In this document: positions 54,209 to 63,260 of the stretch, piece after piece | How the letters are laid out: each line of letters opens with the position of its first letter | How positions within the stretch are numbered: the first letter of the stretch is position 1 | Program-made: the position numbers and the translations under genes | Assembly (NCBI RefSeq): GCF_001613935.1 | Contig: NZ_LQCI01000009.1 | Location: forward strand, 344,484-408,483 | Direction: 5' to 3' | Length of the DNA stretch: 64,000 nucleotides | Source of the DNA: Amycolatopsis regifaucium | GTDB lineage: Bacteria; Actinomycetota; Actinomycetes; Mycobacteriales; Pseudonocardiaceae | The notes under the pieces: model-generated | What the model was told of the DNA's origin: nothing | Database searches by the model: none | The model's input: only the letters and a program-made list of their open reading frames with translations

Positions 54209-54514
54209 ATGTCCGAGACCACGCTTTCGCCGGCCTCGTCGTCCGGCACACCAGACCCGGCAGACGACCTCGTGGCCATGCGCAGCCGCATCCGTTTTTA
54301 CCGCGCCCGCGCTGAACAACTCCAGTACGCGCTGGACCACCGGTTGCCCATCGAACAGGCCAAAGGCATCCTCGCCGAGCGTTACCAGATCGACATCGAT
54401 TCGGCGTTCGAACTGCTGCGGTCGTTCTGCCGTAACAACAACGTGAAGATCCACGACGTCGCCAGGACACTGGTCGAGCAGCCGAGCGAAGGCGGTCGAC
54501 GTCTGTCTTGCTGA
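54209..54514 (+). CDS. ANTAR-domain protein
   Basis: 101 residues with a short disordered head, then RSRIRFYRARAEQLQYALDH, RLPIEQAKGILAERYQIDID and SAFELLRSFCRNNNVKIHDV, the ANTAR fold. ANTAR domains bind tandem hexanucleotide hairpins in RNA and act as antiterminators. No sensor domain is present, so dimerisation or a separate kinase may control it. The stop is followed 71 bp later by a lone receiver gene. Confidence 0.9.
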   Translation: MSETTLSPASSSGTPDPADDLVAMRSRIRFYRARAEQLQYALDHRLPIEQAKGILAERYQIDIDSAFELLRSFCRNNNVKIHDVARTLVEQPSEGGRRLSC

Positions 54515-54585
54515 GCCACGCCAAGTTCGGCGGCGGACCCGCGGCCACCACCGGCACCGCTGACCCCGCGGGCACGGACTGGGTC

Positions 54586-54990
54586 ATGAACCGAACGCCG
54601 CCCCTCAGACTTCGGGTGCTCGTCGCGGACGACAATCCGATCATCGGCGATGCCCTGCGCGCCCTGCTGGAGACCGAACCCGACATCGAGGTGGTCGCCA
54701 TCGCGCTCACCGCCGGTGAAGGCGTCGCGCTCGCGGAGCTGCTCGTCCCGGAGGTCGCCGTCCTCGACGTCCGGATCCCCGGCGGTGGCGGCGCTTGGAT
54801 GGCCAGGGAGATCCGGCGGCGGGTGCCCCACACGCGGCTGATGGCGTTCTCCGCGCACAGCGATACCCGGTCCATCGCCCAGATGGCGTCCGCCGGCGTC
54901 ACCGAGTACCTCGTCAAGGGCAGCCCCAACACCGAGATCGTCGCCGCCATCCGCCGTCTCTGCGCGAACAGCGCCAATGGGACGGAATAG
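54586..54990 (+). CDS. Stand-alone receiver-domain protein
   Basis: 134 residues from ATG 54586; an in-frame TTG at 54508 gives 26 more non-conserved residues. LRVLVADDNPIIGDALRALL, phospho-Asp in VAVLDVRIPGGGG (about D61), and EYLVKGSPNTEIVAAIRRL fill the receiver. No output domain. It may pass phosphate or act through the ANTAR protein just upstream. GGGTC upstream is a poor ribosome site, so the start is uncertain. Confidence 0.85.
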   Translation: MNRTPPLRLRVLVADDNPIIGDALRALLETEPDIEVVAIALTAGEGVALAELLVPEVAVLDVRIPGGGGAWMAREIRRRVPHTRLMAFSAHSDTRSIAQMASAGVTEYLVKGSPNTEIVAAIRRLCANSANGTE

Positions 54991-55043
54991 CGAGTCGTGA
55001 GTCGGCTCTATCGAGACGTGAGCCAGGCACGGACACCGCAGCC

Positions 55044-58000
55044 TCAGCGTGGAAGCCAGCGTTCCATGCAGGCCAGCAGTTCCGCCGCGTCCACGGGTTT
55101 GGTGACGTAGTCGCTCGCCCCGGCGGCGAGGCATTTCTCGCGGTCACCCTCCATCGCCTTCGCGGTCACCGTGATGATCGGCAGGTCGGCGAACTTCGGC
55201 ATCTCGCGGATCGCGGCCGTCGTCGCGTGACCGTCCATCTCCGGCATCATCACGTCCATCAGGATGAGCTCGATGTCGTCGTCGGCCAGCAGTTCCTCGA
55301 TGCCTTTGCGGCCGTTGGGCGCGTGGACCACCGACAGGCCGTGCAGTTCGAGCATCCCGGAGATCGCGAAGACGTTGCGGGCGTCGTCGTCGACGAGGAG
55401 GACCTTGCGCCCCTGCAGCCGCCGAGCTCCCGCGGGTGGGTCGGCTGCCTTCGCCGTCACCTCGGGGGGCGACGGGGGCACTTCGGGCTGGTGCATCAGT
55501 GGGAGGATGCCGTCGAGTTCGCTGGCCGAGATGTGCAGCATGATGCGGTCCCGCAGCATGTCGAGCGAAGGCAGCAGTTCGACCGGGTGCTGCCTCGCGT
55601 GGCCTTGCAACAGCCGATCCATCGCGGCGCTGAGCTTGCGGCTCGCGTGTGCCAGCACCGGAACCTCGACAGCGTCCGGGCCTTCGACAAGACGTTTGAG
55701 GAACGACAGCGCGCTCGTGCCGGGGATGCTGGTGTCGAGCACGACGCAGCGGTAGCTGTTGCGTTTCAGCTCGTCGATGGCTTCGGCCGGGTCGGCCACG
55801 GCCCGCACCTGGACTGAGCCATGGCTGTCCGCGAGGTCGGCGGCGACCCCCTTGGCGAGCAGGGTCAGTAGACTGTTCTGCTCGCTTTCCACGACCAGGA
55901 CGCGCCGCCCGGCCGATCCCCGGATGTCCACAGTGGACTCCGGCACGGGCATGGGTGCGGTGAAGCGGGCCACCGGCAGGTAAAGGGCGAACGTGCTGCC
56001 CGTGCCCAGCACACTGTCCGCCCGGATCTCGCCGCCGAGCAGGTAAGCGACCTCGCGGCTGATCGACAGGCCGAGGCCGGTGCCACCGTATTTACGGCTG
56101 GTGGTGCCGTCGGCCTGTTGGAAGGCACCGAAAATGGATTCGAGGTTTTCCTCGGCGATCCCGATCCCGGTGTCGATCACGCTGAACGCCACCAAGGACT
56201 CGTGCTCGCCGGACGGCGAGATCGGATCGACCAGTTTCACCCGCAGCTCGACGCTGCCGTCTTCGGTGAACTTGACCGCGTTCGACAGCAGGTTCCGCAG
56301 CACCTGCCGCAGTCGCTGCTCGTCGGTGAACAGCAGTTCCGGCACGTTGGGCTCGACCGTGACCCGGAAGTCGAGCCCCTTCTCCGCGGTCAGCGGGCGG
56401 AACGTCGTGCCGACGTAGTCGAGCAGCTGGCGCAGCGGGAACGGCTCGTGGTGGATGTCCATCTTGCCCGCCTCGACCTTCGAAAGGTCGAGGATGTCGT
56501 TGATCAACTGCAGCAGGTCGGTGCCCGCGGATTGGATCACCTTGGCGAACTCGACCTGTTTGGGCGTCAGGTTCTGGGTCGAGTTCTGTGCCAGCACCCC
56601 GGCGAGGATCAGCAGGCTGGTCAACGGGGTCCGAAGTTCGTGCGACATGTTCGCCAGGAACTCGGCCTTGTACTTCGAAGCCAGCGCGAGCTGCTGCGCG
56701 CGCTCCTCGATCTCCTGTCGTGCCTGCTCGATTTCGAAGTTCTTCACCTCGATGTCGCGGTTCTGCCGCGCCAGCAGTTCGGCCTTCTCCTCCAGTTCCG
56801 CGTTGGACCGCTGGAGTTTCGCCTGCTGTGCCTGGAGTTCTTCCGAACGCGCCCGCAACTCTTGGGCCAGTCGCTGGGATTCCTCCAGCAGGGAGTCGGT
56901 CCGGGCGTTGGCGATGATCGTGTTGACGTTGACCCCGATGGTCTCCATCAGTTGTGCGAGGAAATCCTTGCGGACGGCGGTGAATTCGCCGAATGTCGCC
57001 AGTTCGATGACGCCGAGCACCTGATCCTCGAAGACGATCGGCAGCACGATCAGGGTGACCGGCGGAGCGGAACCGAGGCTCGACGAGATTTTCACGAAAC
57101 CCGGCGGCGTCCGGTCGACGACGATCGGTCTCTTGGTGTGCGCGGCCTGCCCGATCAGCGATCGGCCCATGGCGAACCGCGAGGGCACGTCCGGATCCTC
57201 GCTGTGCCCGTAGCTGGTGATCAGCCGCAGCCGGGTGCCGTTCTCCCCGGACTCGGTGAGGAAGAACGTTCCGTGTTGCGCGCCGACCAGCGGGGTCAGT
57301 TCGTTCATGATGAGCGTGGCGACCACCCGCAGGTCCCGATGGCCCTGCATCAGGCCGGAGATCCGCGCGAGGTTGGTGTCGAGCCAGTCCTGTTCTTCGT
57401 TCGCCCGGGTCGTCTCGCGCAGCGACTGGACCATCGCGTTGATGTTGTCCTTGAGTTCCGCGACCTCGCCCTGCGCCTCGACGGAGATCGACCGGGTGAG
57501 GTCGCCGGTGGCCACCGCGCTGGTGACCTCGGCGATCGCCCGCACCTGGTCGGTCAGGTTGTCGGCCATGACGTTCACCGACTCCGTCAAACCCTTCCAA
57601 GTCCCCGACGCACCCTTCACGTCCGCCTGACCTCCAAGCCGCCCCTCGGTGCCCACTTCACGCGCCACCCGCGTCACCTCGTCCGCGAACGACGAAAGCT
57701 GATCCACCATCGTGTTGATCGTGTTCTTCAGCTCCAGCATCTCGCCTTTGACGTCGACGGTGATTTTCTGGGACAGATCCCCTTTCGCCACCGCCGTCGC
57801 GACCTCGGCGATGTCGCGGACCTGACCGGTCAGATTGCCGGCCATCGCGTTCACCGAATCGGCGAGGTCCTTCCAGGTACCCGAAACCGAAGGCACCGCC
57901 GCCTGTCCACCGAGCTTGCCGTCGGTCCCCACCTCACGAGCGACCCGGGTGACCTCGGAGGTGAACAATGCCAGCTGGCCGACCATCTCGTTGAAGACGA

Positions 58001-58151
58001 CCGCCATCTCATCCATCAGGACGTCGTCCGCTGGGGACAGCCGGGTGCTGAAATCGCCGTCACGAACGGCTTTCAGCCCCTCCAGCAGTCGCTGCAGTCC
58101 TTCGTCGTCGAGTCCACCACCCGCTCGGGCCGTGTCCGGAGGGACCGTCAT
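55044..58151 (-). CDS. Multi-HAMP hybrid histidine kinase with two receivers
   Basis: 1035 residues, soluble. Residues ~1-265 hold tandem HAMP-like repeats with the recurring [14 protein letters not shown] and VNxMAxNLT blocks. A GAF domain (~270-425) and a long coiled coil (~430-495) follow. HisKA has [20 protein letters not shown] with H504; the HATPase ends around 740. The first receiver ([20 protein letters not shown]) is degenerate. The second has [20 protein letters not shown] and phospho-Asp in [11 protein letters not shown] (about D966). It resembles Nik1-type kinases that sense osmotic or envelope stress. The start overlaps the PAS kinase stop (ATGA). Confidence 0.92.
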   Translation of the reverse strand: MTVPPDTARAGGGLDDEGLQRLLEGLKAVRDGDFSTRLSPADDVLMDEMAVVFNEMVGQLALFTSEVTRVAREVGTDGKLGGQAAVPSVSGTWKDLADSVNAMAGNLTGQVRDIAEVATAVAKGDLSQKITVDVKGEMLELKNTINTMVDQLSSFADEVTRVAREVGTEGRLGGQADVKGASGTWKGLTESVNVMADNLTDQVRAIAEVTSAVATGDLTRSISVEAQGEVAELKDNINAMVQSLRETTRANEEQDWLDTNLARISGLMQGHRDLRVVATLIMNELTPLVGAQHGTFFLTESGENGTRLRLITSYGHSEDPDVPSRFAMGRSLIGQAAHTKRPIVVDRTPPGFVKISSSLGSAPPVTLIVLPIVFEDQVLGVIELATFGEFTAVRKDFLAQLMETIGVNVNTIIANARTDSLLEESQRLAQELRARSEELQAQQAKLQRSNAELEEKAELLARQNRDIEVKNFEIEQARQEIEERAQQLALASKYKAEFLANMSHELRTPLTSLLILAGVLAQNSTQNLTPKQVEFAKVIQSAGTDLLQLINDILDLSKVEAGKMDIHHEPFPLRQLLDYVGTTFRPLTAEKGLDFRVTVEPNVPELLFTDEQRLRQVLRNLLSNAVKFTEDGSVELRVKLVDPISPSGEHESLVAFSVIDTGIGIAEENLESIFGAFQQADGTTSRKYGGTGLGLSISREVAYLLGGEIRADSVLGTGSTFALYLPVARFTAPMPVPESTVDIRGSAGRRVLVVESEQNSLLTLLAKGVAADLADSHGSVQVRAVADPAEAIDELKRNSYRCVVLDTSIPGTSALSFLKRLVEGPDAVEVPVLAHASRKLSAAMDRLLQGHARQHPVELLPSLDMLRDRIMLHISASELDGILPLMHQPEVPPSPPEVTAKAADPPAGARRLQGRKVLLVDDDARNVFAISGMLELHGLSVVHAPNGRKGIEELLADDDIELILMDVMMPEMDGHATTAAIREMPKFADLPIITVTAKAMEGDREKCLAAGASDYVTKPVDAAELLACMERWLPR

Positions 58152-59227
58152 CGCCGTACCGGTCCGGAACCGGCCAGCGGAATCCAGCAGACAACGCAGG
58201 TGCCTTCACCCGGTCCGCTGGAAACCCGGAACCATCCTTGCGCCGCCTCCGCACGCTCACGCATCGATGCCATTCCGATGTGCTCACCCGACAACACCTC
58301 CGGGGAACCGTCGGCGCCCGGCTTCATCCCGTCGCCGTTGTCGGCGACCCGCACCAGCAGTCCGCCGTCCTGTCCGGTCAGGCTGACCTCGACGGCGGTG
58401 GCGTTCGCGTGCTTCCGCACGTTGACCAACGCCTCCTGAACGATCCGGAAGACGGTGACGACGAGTTCGGGCGGCGGCCTGCCGGTGAAATCGTGCCGCA
58501 GCGTGCAGTCGAGCCCCCAGCCGCGGACGACCTCGTCGAGATAGTCACGGATGGAGCCGACGAGGTCCTCGTCGTTCAGCGCGGGCGGACGCAATTGGGC
58601 AACCAGTATCCGCAGTCGCCGGATCGCGCTTTGGATCGCTTCGTCGAGTTGCATCAACGCGGAATCGCGGCGCTGGGCGGCGAGCATCTGCAAGCGCATG
58701 CTCACCGCGATCATCGACTGGATGGAATCGTCGTGAACATCCCACGCGATACGACGTCTTTCGGTTTCTTGCGCTCGCACCAAATGCGCGAACGCCTGCT
58801 GCCGCCCACTTCTCTCCTCTTGCACCTTCCGCCGTTCGGTGAGATCCCTGGTCACCTTGCCGAAACCGATCAAGGTCCCCATGGGGTCACGCAGGGCGGT
58901 GAGCACGGTGTTGACCCAGAAGCGCTCCCCTCCTCGACGGACCCGCCAGCCTTCGTCCTCGTGGCTGCCCATCTCGGCGGCGATCAGCAGTTCCGCGGTC
59001 GGTCTTCCGTCGGCGATGTCCTCCTCGGTGTAGAAAACGGAGAAATGGCGGCCGAGGATCTCCTCCTCGGAATACCCCTTGATCCGTTCGGCACCTTGGT
59101 TCCAGGTGATCACCTTTCCGTCGACGTCCAGCATGTAAATGGCGTAGTCGACAACGCTGTGCACGAACAACTCGAAGAGCACAGCATTGCGATGATCGGG
59201 CGCCGATTCCGATGGCAGCATGGCCAT
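58148..59227 (-). CDS. PAS-domain sensor histidine kinase, HisKA_3 type
   Basis: 359 residues from ATG 59227. PAS domain with [20 protein letters not shown] and [16 protein letters not shown]. The kinase core has [20 protein letters not shown] with phospho-His and the HATPase [20 protein letters not shown]. It has no membrane segment, so it senses internally. It overlaps the hybrid kinase gene downstream and is 32 bp after the response regulator, making a likely three-gene operon. Confidence 0.92.
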   Translation of the reverse strand: MAMLPSESAPDHRNAVLFELFVHSVVDYAIYMLDVDGKVITWNQGAERIKGYSEEEILGRHFSVFYTEEDIADGRPTAELLIAAEMGSHEDEGWRVRRGGERFWVNTVLTALRDPMGTLIGFGKVTRDLTERRKVQEERSGRQQAFAHLVRAQETERRRIAWDVHDDSIQSMIAVSMRLQMLAAQRRDSALMQLDEAIQSAIRRLRILVAQLRPPALNDEDLVGSIRDYLDEVVRGWGLDCTLRHDFTGRPPPELVVTVFRIVQEALVNVRKHANATAVEVSLTGQDGGLLVRVADNGDGMKPGADGSPEVLSGEHIGMASMRERAEAAQGWFRVSSGPGEGTCVVCWIPLAGSGPVRR

Positions 59228-59259
59228 AGTGCAGCTTGGCACTCAGGCGCGCTCCGGCG

Positions 59260-59940
59260 CTACGGCCGTTCGAGGAGGCCGTTCTTGCGCGCGTGCGCCA
59301 CCGCTTCGAGTTTCGAATGGGTTCCCGTCTTCACCAGTATCCGCTGCACGTGATTCCGCACGGTGTTCCGCGCGAGCCGCAACTCCTCGGCGATCCGATC
59401 GGTTCCCGCCCCGTCGGCGATCAAACCGAGCACCTGCCGCTCCCGTAACGACAACACCGGACCGAGCGGGCCGGAACTGCCTGCCAGCATGGCCAAAGCG
59501 CCGCTGAGCAGTTCCGGGTCGATGATCACGTCACCCGCCGCGACGGTGCGGATTGCCGTGATCAGCTCGTCGAGCAGCCCCGATTTCAGCAACAATCCGG
59601 CACCGCCGACTTCGAGGATCCTGGCGGCGATCGCACTGTTCGCGTCACCGGTCAGCACGAGCACGCGGCTCGACGGCGAAAGCGCGCGGAGTCTCGTGAT
59701 CGCCTCGATCCCGTCGCCGTCCGGCAGCCGCCTGTCGAGCAAAACGATGTCAGGCAGATGTTCTTCCACCGCGATCATGCCGTGCGCGAGGGACTCCACC
59801 GAAGCCACCAGCTGGATCTCCGGGAATTCTTCGAAGGCGGCGCCGAGTGCCTCGGCCACCATCTTGTGGTCTTCGACGAGCAGTACCCGGATCGGAGCCG
59901 CCGCCCGGGTTCCGGACTGCGGGGAGGTCGGGTTCGGCAT
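59260..59940 (-). CDS. NarL/FixJ-family response regulator
   Basis: 226 residues from ATG with GGAGAAGG. Receiver: VLLVEDHKMVAEALGAAFEE, phospho-Asp in IVLLDRRLPDGDG (about D69). HTH: LSLRERQVLGLIADGAGTDR, IAEELRLARNTVRNHVQRIL. The likely partner is the PAS kinase in the same operon; the hybrid kinase may feed in as well. First gene of the set. Confidence 0.93.
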   Translation of the reverse strand: MPNPTSPQSGTRAAAPIRVLLVEDHKMVAEALGAAFEEFPEIQLVASVESLAHGMIAVEEHLPDIVLLDRRLPDGDGIEAITRLRALSPSSRVLVLTGDANSAIAARILEVGGAGLLLKSGLLDELITAIRTVAAGDVIIDPELLSGALAMLAGSSGPLGPVLSLRERQVLGLIADGAGTDRIAEELRLARNTVRNHVQRILVKTGTHSKLEAVAHARKNGLLERP

Positions 59941-60053
59941 GCACCTTCTCCGTCGATCGTGAGCCAGCCGGCGGACATTGTCCCACCGACTTCCGTCATT
60001 CCGGCGTTTCGAAGCCAACCCGTGACACGCCGTACCCGTTCGGCGACCGACTG

Positions 60054-60067
60054 GGGTCTTTGTGCCC
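60054..60067. promoter_or_regulatory. Possible DevR/DosR-like dyad
   Basis: GGGTCTTTGTGCCC has the 5-4-5 spacing with imperfect arms. It lies about 98 bp before the small basic gene at 60166. The weakest of the four candidates. Confidence 0.25.
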
Positions 60068-60165
60068 TCGATGCCACTACCTTCGGCGGTGACCTGAGCA
60101 CCTCGTGATACCGCATCGTCGAAGATGGCAATCGCCGGACCGCCGAAGGGAAGGGTGACCGGGAC

Positions 60166-60453
60166 GTGACCACGAGGATCTGCGAGACCCGCCGTCGTCC
60201 CGGCACGCGCGCCGGCCCTATCCGGACACCGGTCTCCGCCGAACTCGAAAGGTTGCCGCGGGTGTCCGCGAAACCCGAGCCGCACCCCTCCCTCCTCGAC
60301 GACGTCTTGACCATCCTCCAGCAGCCCGACGGAGCGGCCGCGGCCACGAACGGCACCGCACGACCCCGGCAGCGGTACCACTTCCCGCGATGGAACCCAC
60401 GGGACCGGCGCGTTCAGCGACTGCGCGGCTGGCTCAGCGGCACCACCGGCTGA
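60166..60453 (+). CDS. Small basic hypothetical protein
   Basis: 95 residues from GTG, Arg/Pro-rich: TTRICETRRRPGTRAGPIRT at the start and NPRDRRVQRLRGWLSGTTG at the end. The third codon position is almost always G or C, like nearby genes, which supports coding. No membrane segment or known domain. It is convergent with the PspAB-like gene. Function unknown. Confidence 0.55.
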   Translation: MTTRICETRRRPGTRAGPIRTPVSAELERLPRVSAKPEPHPSLLDDVLTILQQPDGAAAATNGTARPRQRYHFPRWNPRDRRVQRLRGWLSGTTG

Positions 60454-60465
60454 CCGGGCGATCGG

Positions 60466-61032
60466 TCAGACCGGCCGCCATCGGCCGATGTCGGCCTCCA
60501 TCGGCACGATCCGGGTCAGCGACGAACGCACCTTCAGTTCCATCGCCCGGTCCCGGCCACGGCTCCCGCGCGGCGCATAGGGATAGAAGGTGCCGCGTTC
60601 CCGGCGATAAACCATGGTGAGCTTGGGGTGGCGCCTATCCCGCACCTCGGCGAAATCGACCGTCGTGTGCAGCAACCAGGACGCGAAACCCGCCTGCGCC
60701 AGCCGGTCGTTGACGTCGACGAGGTCACCGAGAAGCCAGCCCAGATCCCCGTTCTCCCGCCAGCAACGCACGATCGTCCTCCCCAGGGCGTCGTGGTTGA
60801 TCACGTTGCGGCGCACGGAATCCCCGGCGAGACCGGCGATGATCTCCGCTTCCGTCCCGTCGCCGGGACGGCCTTCCGCGACGAAGCAGACGGTCCCCGT
60901 TCCGGTCGGCGCGAGTCCGTAGCCTGCCCGCAACGGCGACGCCGCCGACCTCAGTTCCAGCAGCGGGAGCAGGCTCGGCCGTACCGAGCGGCTCCTCCCC
61001 AGAAGGCTTCCCAGCCGCGCCATGGCATCCAC
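60466..61032 (-). CDS. PspAB-like protein
   Basis: 188 residues from GTG 61032 with AGAGAGG upstream; ATG 61023 is in frame. LGSLLGRSRSVRPSLLPLLE, GYGLAPTGTGTVCFVAEGRP, GDLVDVNDRLAQAGFASWLL and RRERGTFYPYAPRGSRGRDR correspond to PspAB, a protein seen with PspA or HtpX in actinomycetes and linked to envelope stress. No PspA or HtpX is beside it here. Role uncertain. Confidence 0.75.
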   Translation of the reverse strand: MDAMARLGSLLGRSRSVRPSLLPLLELRSAASPLRAGYGLAPTGTGTVCFVAEGRPGDGTEAEIIAGLAGDSVRRNVINHDALGRTIVRCWRENGDLGWLLGDLVDVNDRLAQAGFASWLLHTTVDFAEVRDRRHPKLTMVYRRERGTFYPYAPRGSRGRDRAMELKVRSSLTRIVPMEADIGRWRPV

Positions 61033-61172
61033 GCATCCTCTCTTCAGCGTGAAGCCTTCCCGATGTCATCGCGGCCCCGTAGGGCCGCACGGTCACGCCT
61101 TTCCCGGGACAAGTCATCGGTTTCGGTGACCAACGACCCTACCGGCAACTGCCGGTCATCATTCGGCAGTTG

Positions 61173-61937
61173 TCAACGACGGCGGGACCGAAGGAACACC
61201 TCGCTGTCCAGCGAACCGTCGACGACCCCGCTTGCCACGTCCGCCAGCTTCCGGTTCGAGCCGCGAGCGAACGCGCGCAACCGCTGAAAAGCCTTGCCGA
61301 CACTGACCCCGGCACGCTCGGCGAGCATTCCCTTCGCCTGCTCGATGACGATCCGGCTGTCGAGGGCCGTCTGCAACTGTTCCGAAAGCGTCCGATAGTG
61401 CCGCAGTTCCCGTTGCTGGAGCAGGCACAGGGTCGCGGCGTCGGCGAGCGCCTGCCCAAGGCGGCGGTCCTCCGCGCTCAAAGCCGCGGTTTCGGTATGC
61501 AGAAAGGTGAGCGCGCCGAGGGTTTCCTCCATCGCGCGCAAGGGAAGCGCGGAAACCGCGGCATAACCCAGTTCGGACATTCTGGCCACGTAACCCGGCC
61601 AGCGGGACTCTTCGGCGGAGAGATCGTCGATCGCGAGGCCACCGCCGGTTTCGAACGATTCGAGAGCGGGCCCTTCTTCGGCGGCCGCGGGATAGCGTTC
61701 GAGTTCCAGCCCGGGGAGGAAGACCTCCATCGAGTCGATCGGCAGCAGGCGTACGCATTCGCTGGACAGGATGTCCACGACCCGGTCCGGTTCCGGATCC
61801 TCCACGACACTCGCGGTCAAACTCACGAACGCCGCGCAGACCGCGGATTCCCTGGCCAGCCCGGCGGTGAGTTCGGTGTCCCTCCCCATGAACGCCATCA
61901 CCGATCCCGGAACTGCATTCGCGACCCCGCGCGCCAT
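61173..61937 (-). CDS. GAF-ANTAR protein
   Basis: 254 residues. GAF domain at about 35-175 (GALTFLHTETAALSAEDRRL), ANTAR at about 185-245 (RIVIEQAKGMLAERAGVSVG, KAFQRLRAFARGSNRKLADV). It probably senses a small molecule or redox cue and binds RNA to prevent termination, as other GAF-ANTAR proteins. Several in-frame ATGs lie near the start, so the N-terminus is uncertain. It is near a second ANTAR protein at 54209. Confidence 0.92.
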   Translation of the reverse strand: MARGVANAVPGSVMAFMGRDTELTAGLARESAVCAAFVSLTASVVEDPEPDRVVDILSSECVRLLPIDSMEVFLPGLELERYPAAAEEGPALESFETGGGLAIDDLSAEESRWPGYVARMSELGYAAVSALPLRAMEETLGALTFLHTETAALSAEDRRLGQALADAATLCLLQQRELRHYRTLSEQLQTALDSRIVIEQAKGMLAERAGVSVGKAFQRLRAFARGSNRKLADVASGVVDGSLDSEVFLRSRRR

Positions 61938-62031
61938 CTAGTCACCCGAGCGATTCTGGCCCGCATGGCCGCACCCGGCAACGACCAGATGGAGGATCCT
62001 TCAGCGCGTGCTCGCGGCGCGAATGTTCGCC

Positions 62032-62889
62032 TTACCGGCGCAGGGAAATCGGGGGCACGGTGTTCGCCCGCAGCGCTTGCTCGTCCATAGTGGACTCCCC
62101 GATGCGCGCCTTGCCGATCTTCTCCGCGACGAAGGCACCTGGATCTTCGAGCACGTCGGCCCTGCCGCTCAGGAACGCCCACTCGTGCTCGTCCGACCCG
62201 TAGTAGAGAACGGTTCCGAACGACTCGGTGAACCGGCGCCACGACGAGATCAGCGTTTGATTGCGCCACAGCGTCGGGCAGCCCGCCTGGCAGCCGACCA
62301 CTCCCCCGGTGGTGAGCAATGCCGCGCACCGGGCCAGGAAATCGGTTCCGTACAACCGGTTGTGCTGGGCCTGGGGATCGTCGTTCTCGTCCGGCAGGTC
62401 GATGACGACCACGTCGTAGGAGTCACCGCGATCCTTTGCTTCGGCGAGGAACTCCCAGCCGTCGCGATAGTGCATACGGACCTTCCCGTCGCCGCGCTCG
62501 GCACGGGTGAGGTCGTCGAGCGTGTAACCGTAGGGAAGATGCTCGGCACAGGCCCGCACCGCTTCGGCGTCGATGTCGACGTGATCGACCACCTCCGCAC
62601 CCGCGGCGACCGCGAGTTCCGAGGCGACCCCTTCGCTGGAACCGATGATCAGCACCCGCTCGACCCGTTCGGCGAGCAGCAGCGACGGGATCACCAATGC
62701 CTCGTGGTAGACGAGCTGGCTCAGCTCGGTGCTCTGCCGTTCGTCGTCGCAGAACAGGGAGACCCCCTGTGCCGTCCGTCCGATGAGGACGTGCTGGAAG
62801 GCGGTGCGGCCCTCGAACAGCACCTCGTCGACGTCCCAGTGCCGGGTGAGTCCCGGCCCCATCGGTTCGACGATCCGCCGCTGCGCCAT
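62032..62889 (-). CDS. speE: Spermidine synthase (aminopropyltransferase)
   Basis: 285 residues. GRTAFQHVLIGRTAQGVSLF, the nucleotide loop VLIIGSSEGVASELAVAAGA, VDHVDIDAEAVRACAEHLPY and VVVIDLPDENDDP are spermidine-synthase features. It transfers aminopropyl from decarboxylated AdoMet to putrescine. The ATG shares a base with the speH stop (TGATG), giving coupled translation. Last gene of the polyamine operon. Confidence 0.92.
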   Translation of the reverse strand: MAQRRIVEPMGPGLTRHWDVDEVLFEGRTAFQHVLIGRTAQGVSLFCDDERQSTELSQLVYHEALVIPSLLLAERVERVLIIGSSEGVASELAVAAGAEVVDHVDIDAEAVRACAEHLPYGYTLDDLTRAERGDGKVRMHYRDGWEFLAEAKDRGDSYDVVVIDLPDENDDPQAQHNRLYGTDFLARCAALLTTGGVVGCQAGCPTLWRNQTLISSWRRFTESFGTVLYYGSDEHEWAFLSGRADVLEDPGAFVAEKIGKARIGESTMDEQALRANTVPPISLRR

Positions 62890-63260
62890 CAGTTCTCTCC
62901 TCGTTCCACAGTGGACATCCGGACGATGCCGGCACCAAGCAGCTTCGCCAGCAACGCGACGGCCCGCTCCGGATCGGCCCGGTCCCCGCAGGTGAACACG
63001 TCCACGAACACCGAGCCGATCTCCGGGTAGGTGTGCACGGACGCGTGCGACTCGGCCAGCAGCGCGAGCACGGTGACCCCTTGCGGCGCGAAGGAATGCG
63101 ACACGACCTCGCATACCGTCGCCCCCGCTTCCGTCACCGCGTCCGCGAGAGTCTTCTTGAGCAACGCGGGATCATCGAGGAGCGACGGCTCGATCCCCTC
63201 GAACTCCGCGAGTACGTGGCGACCGGCGAACCGGCCGACGAGTGGCACTTCACCCGGCAT
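62889..63260 (-). CDS. speH: S-adenosylmethionine decarboxylase proenzyme
   Basis: 123 residues, bacterial class 1B length. LLAESHASVHTYPEIGSVFV holds the ES site, where self-cleavage makes the pyruvoyl group, and FVDVFTCGDRADPERAVALL the catalytic Cys region. It supplies decarboxylated AdoMet to SpeE. The gene overlaps the upstream decarboxylase by 11 bp and speE by one. ATG 63260 is chosen by homology. Confidence 0.94.
   Translation of the reverse strand: MPGEVPLVGRFAGRHVLAEFEGIEPSLLDDPALLKKTLADAVTEAGATVCEVVSHSFAPQGVTVLALLAESHASVHTYPEIGSVFVDVFTCGDRADPERAVALLAKLLGAGIVRMSTVERGEN

Noticed and set aside
56118..58439. 773-residue plus-strand frame opposite the hybrid kinase
   Set aside because: Antisense shadow; repeats mirror the HAMP repeats of the real gene.
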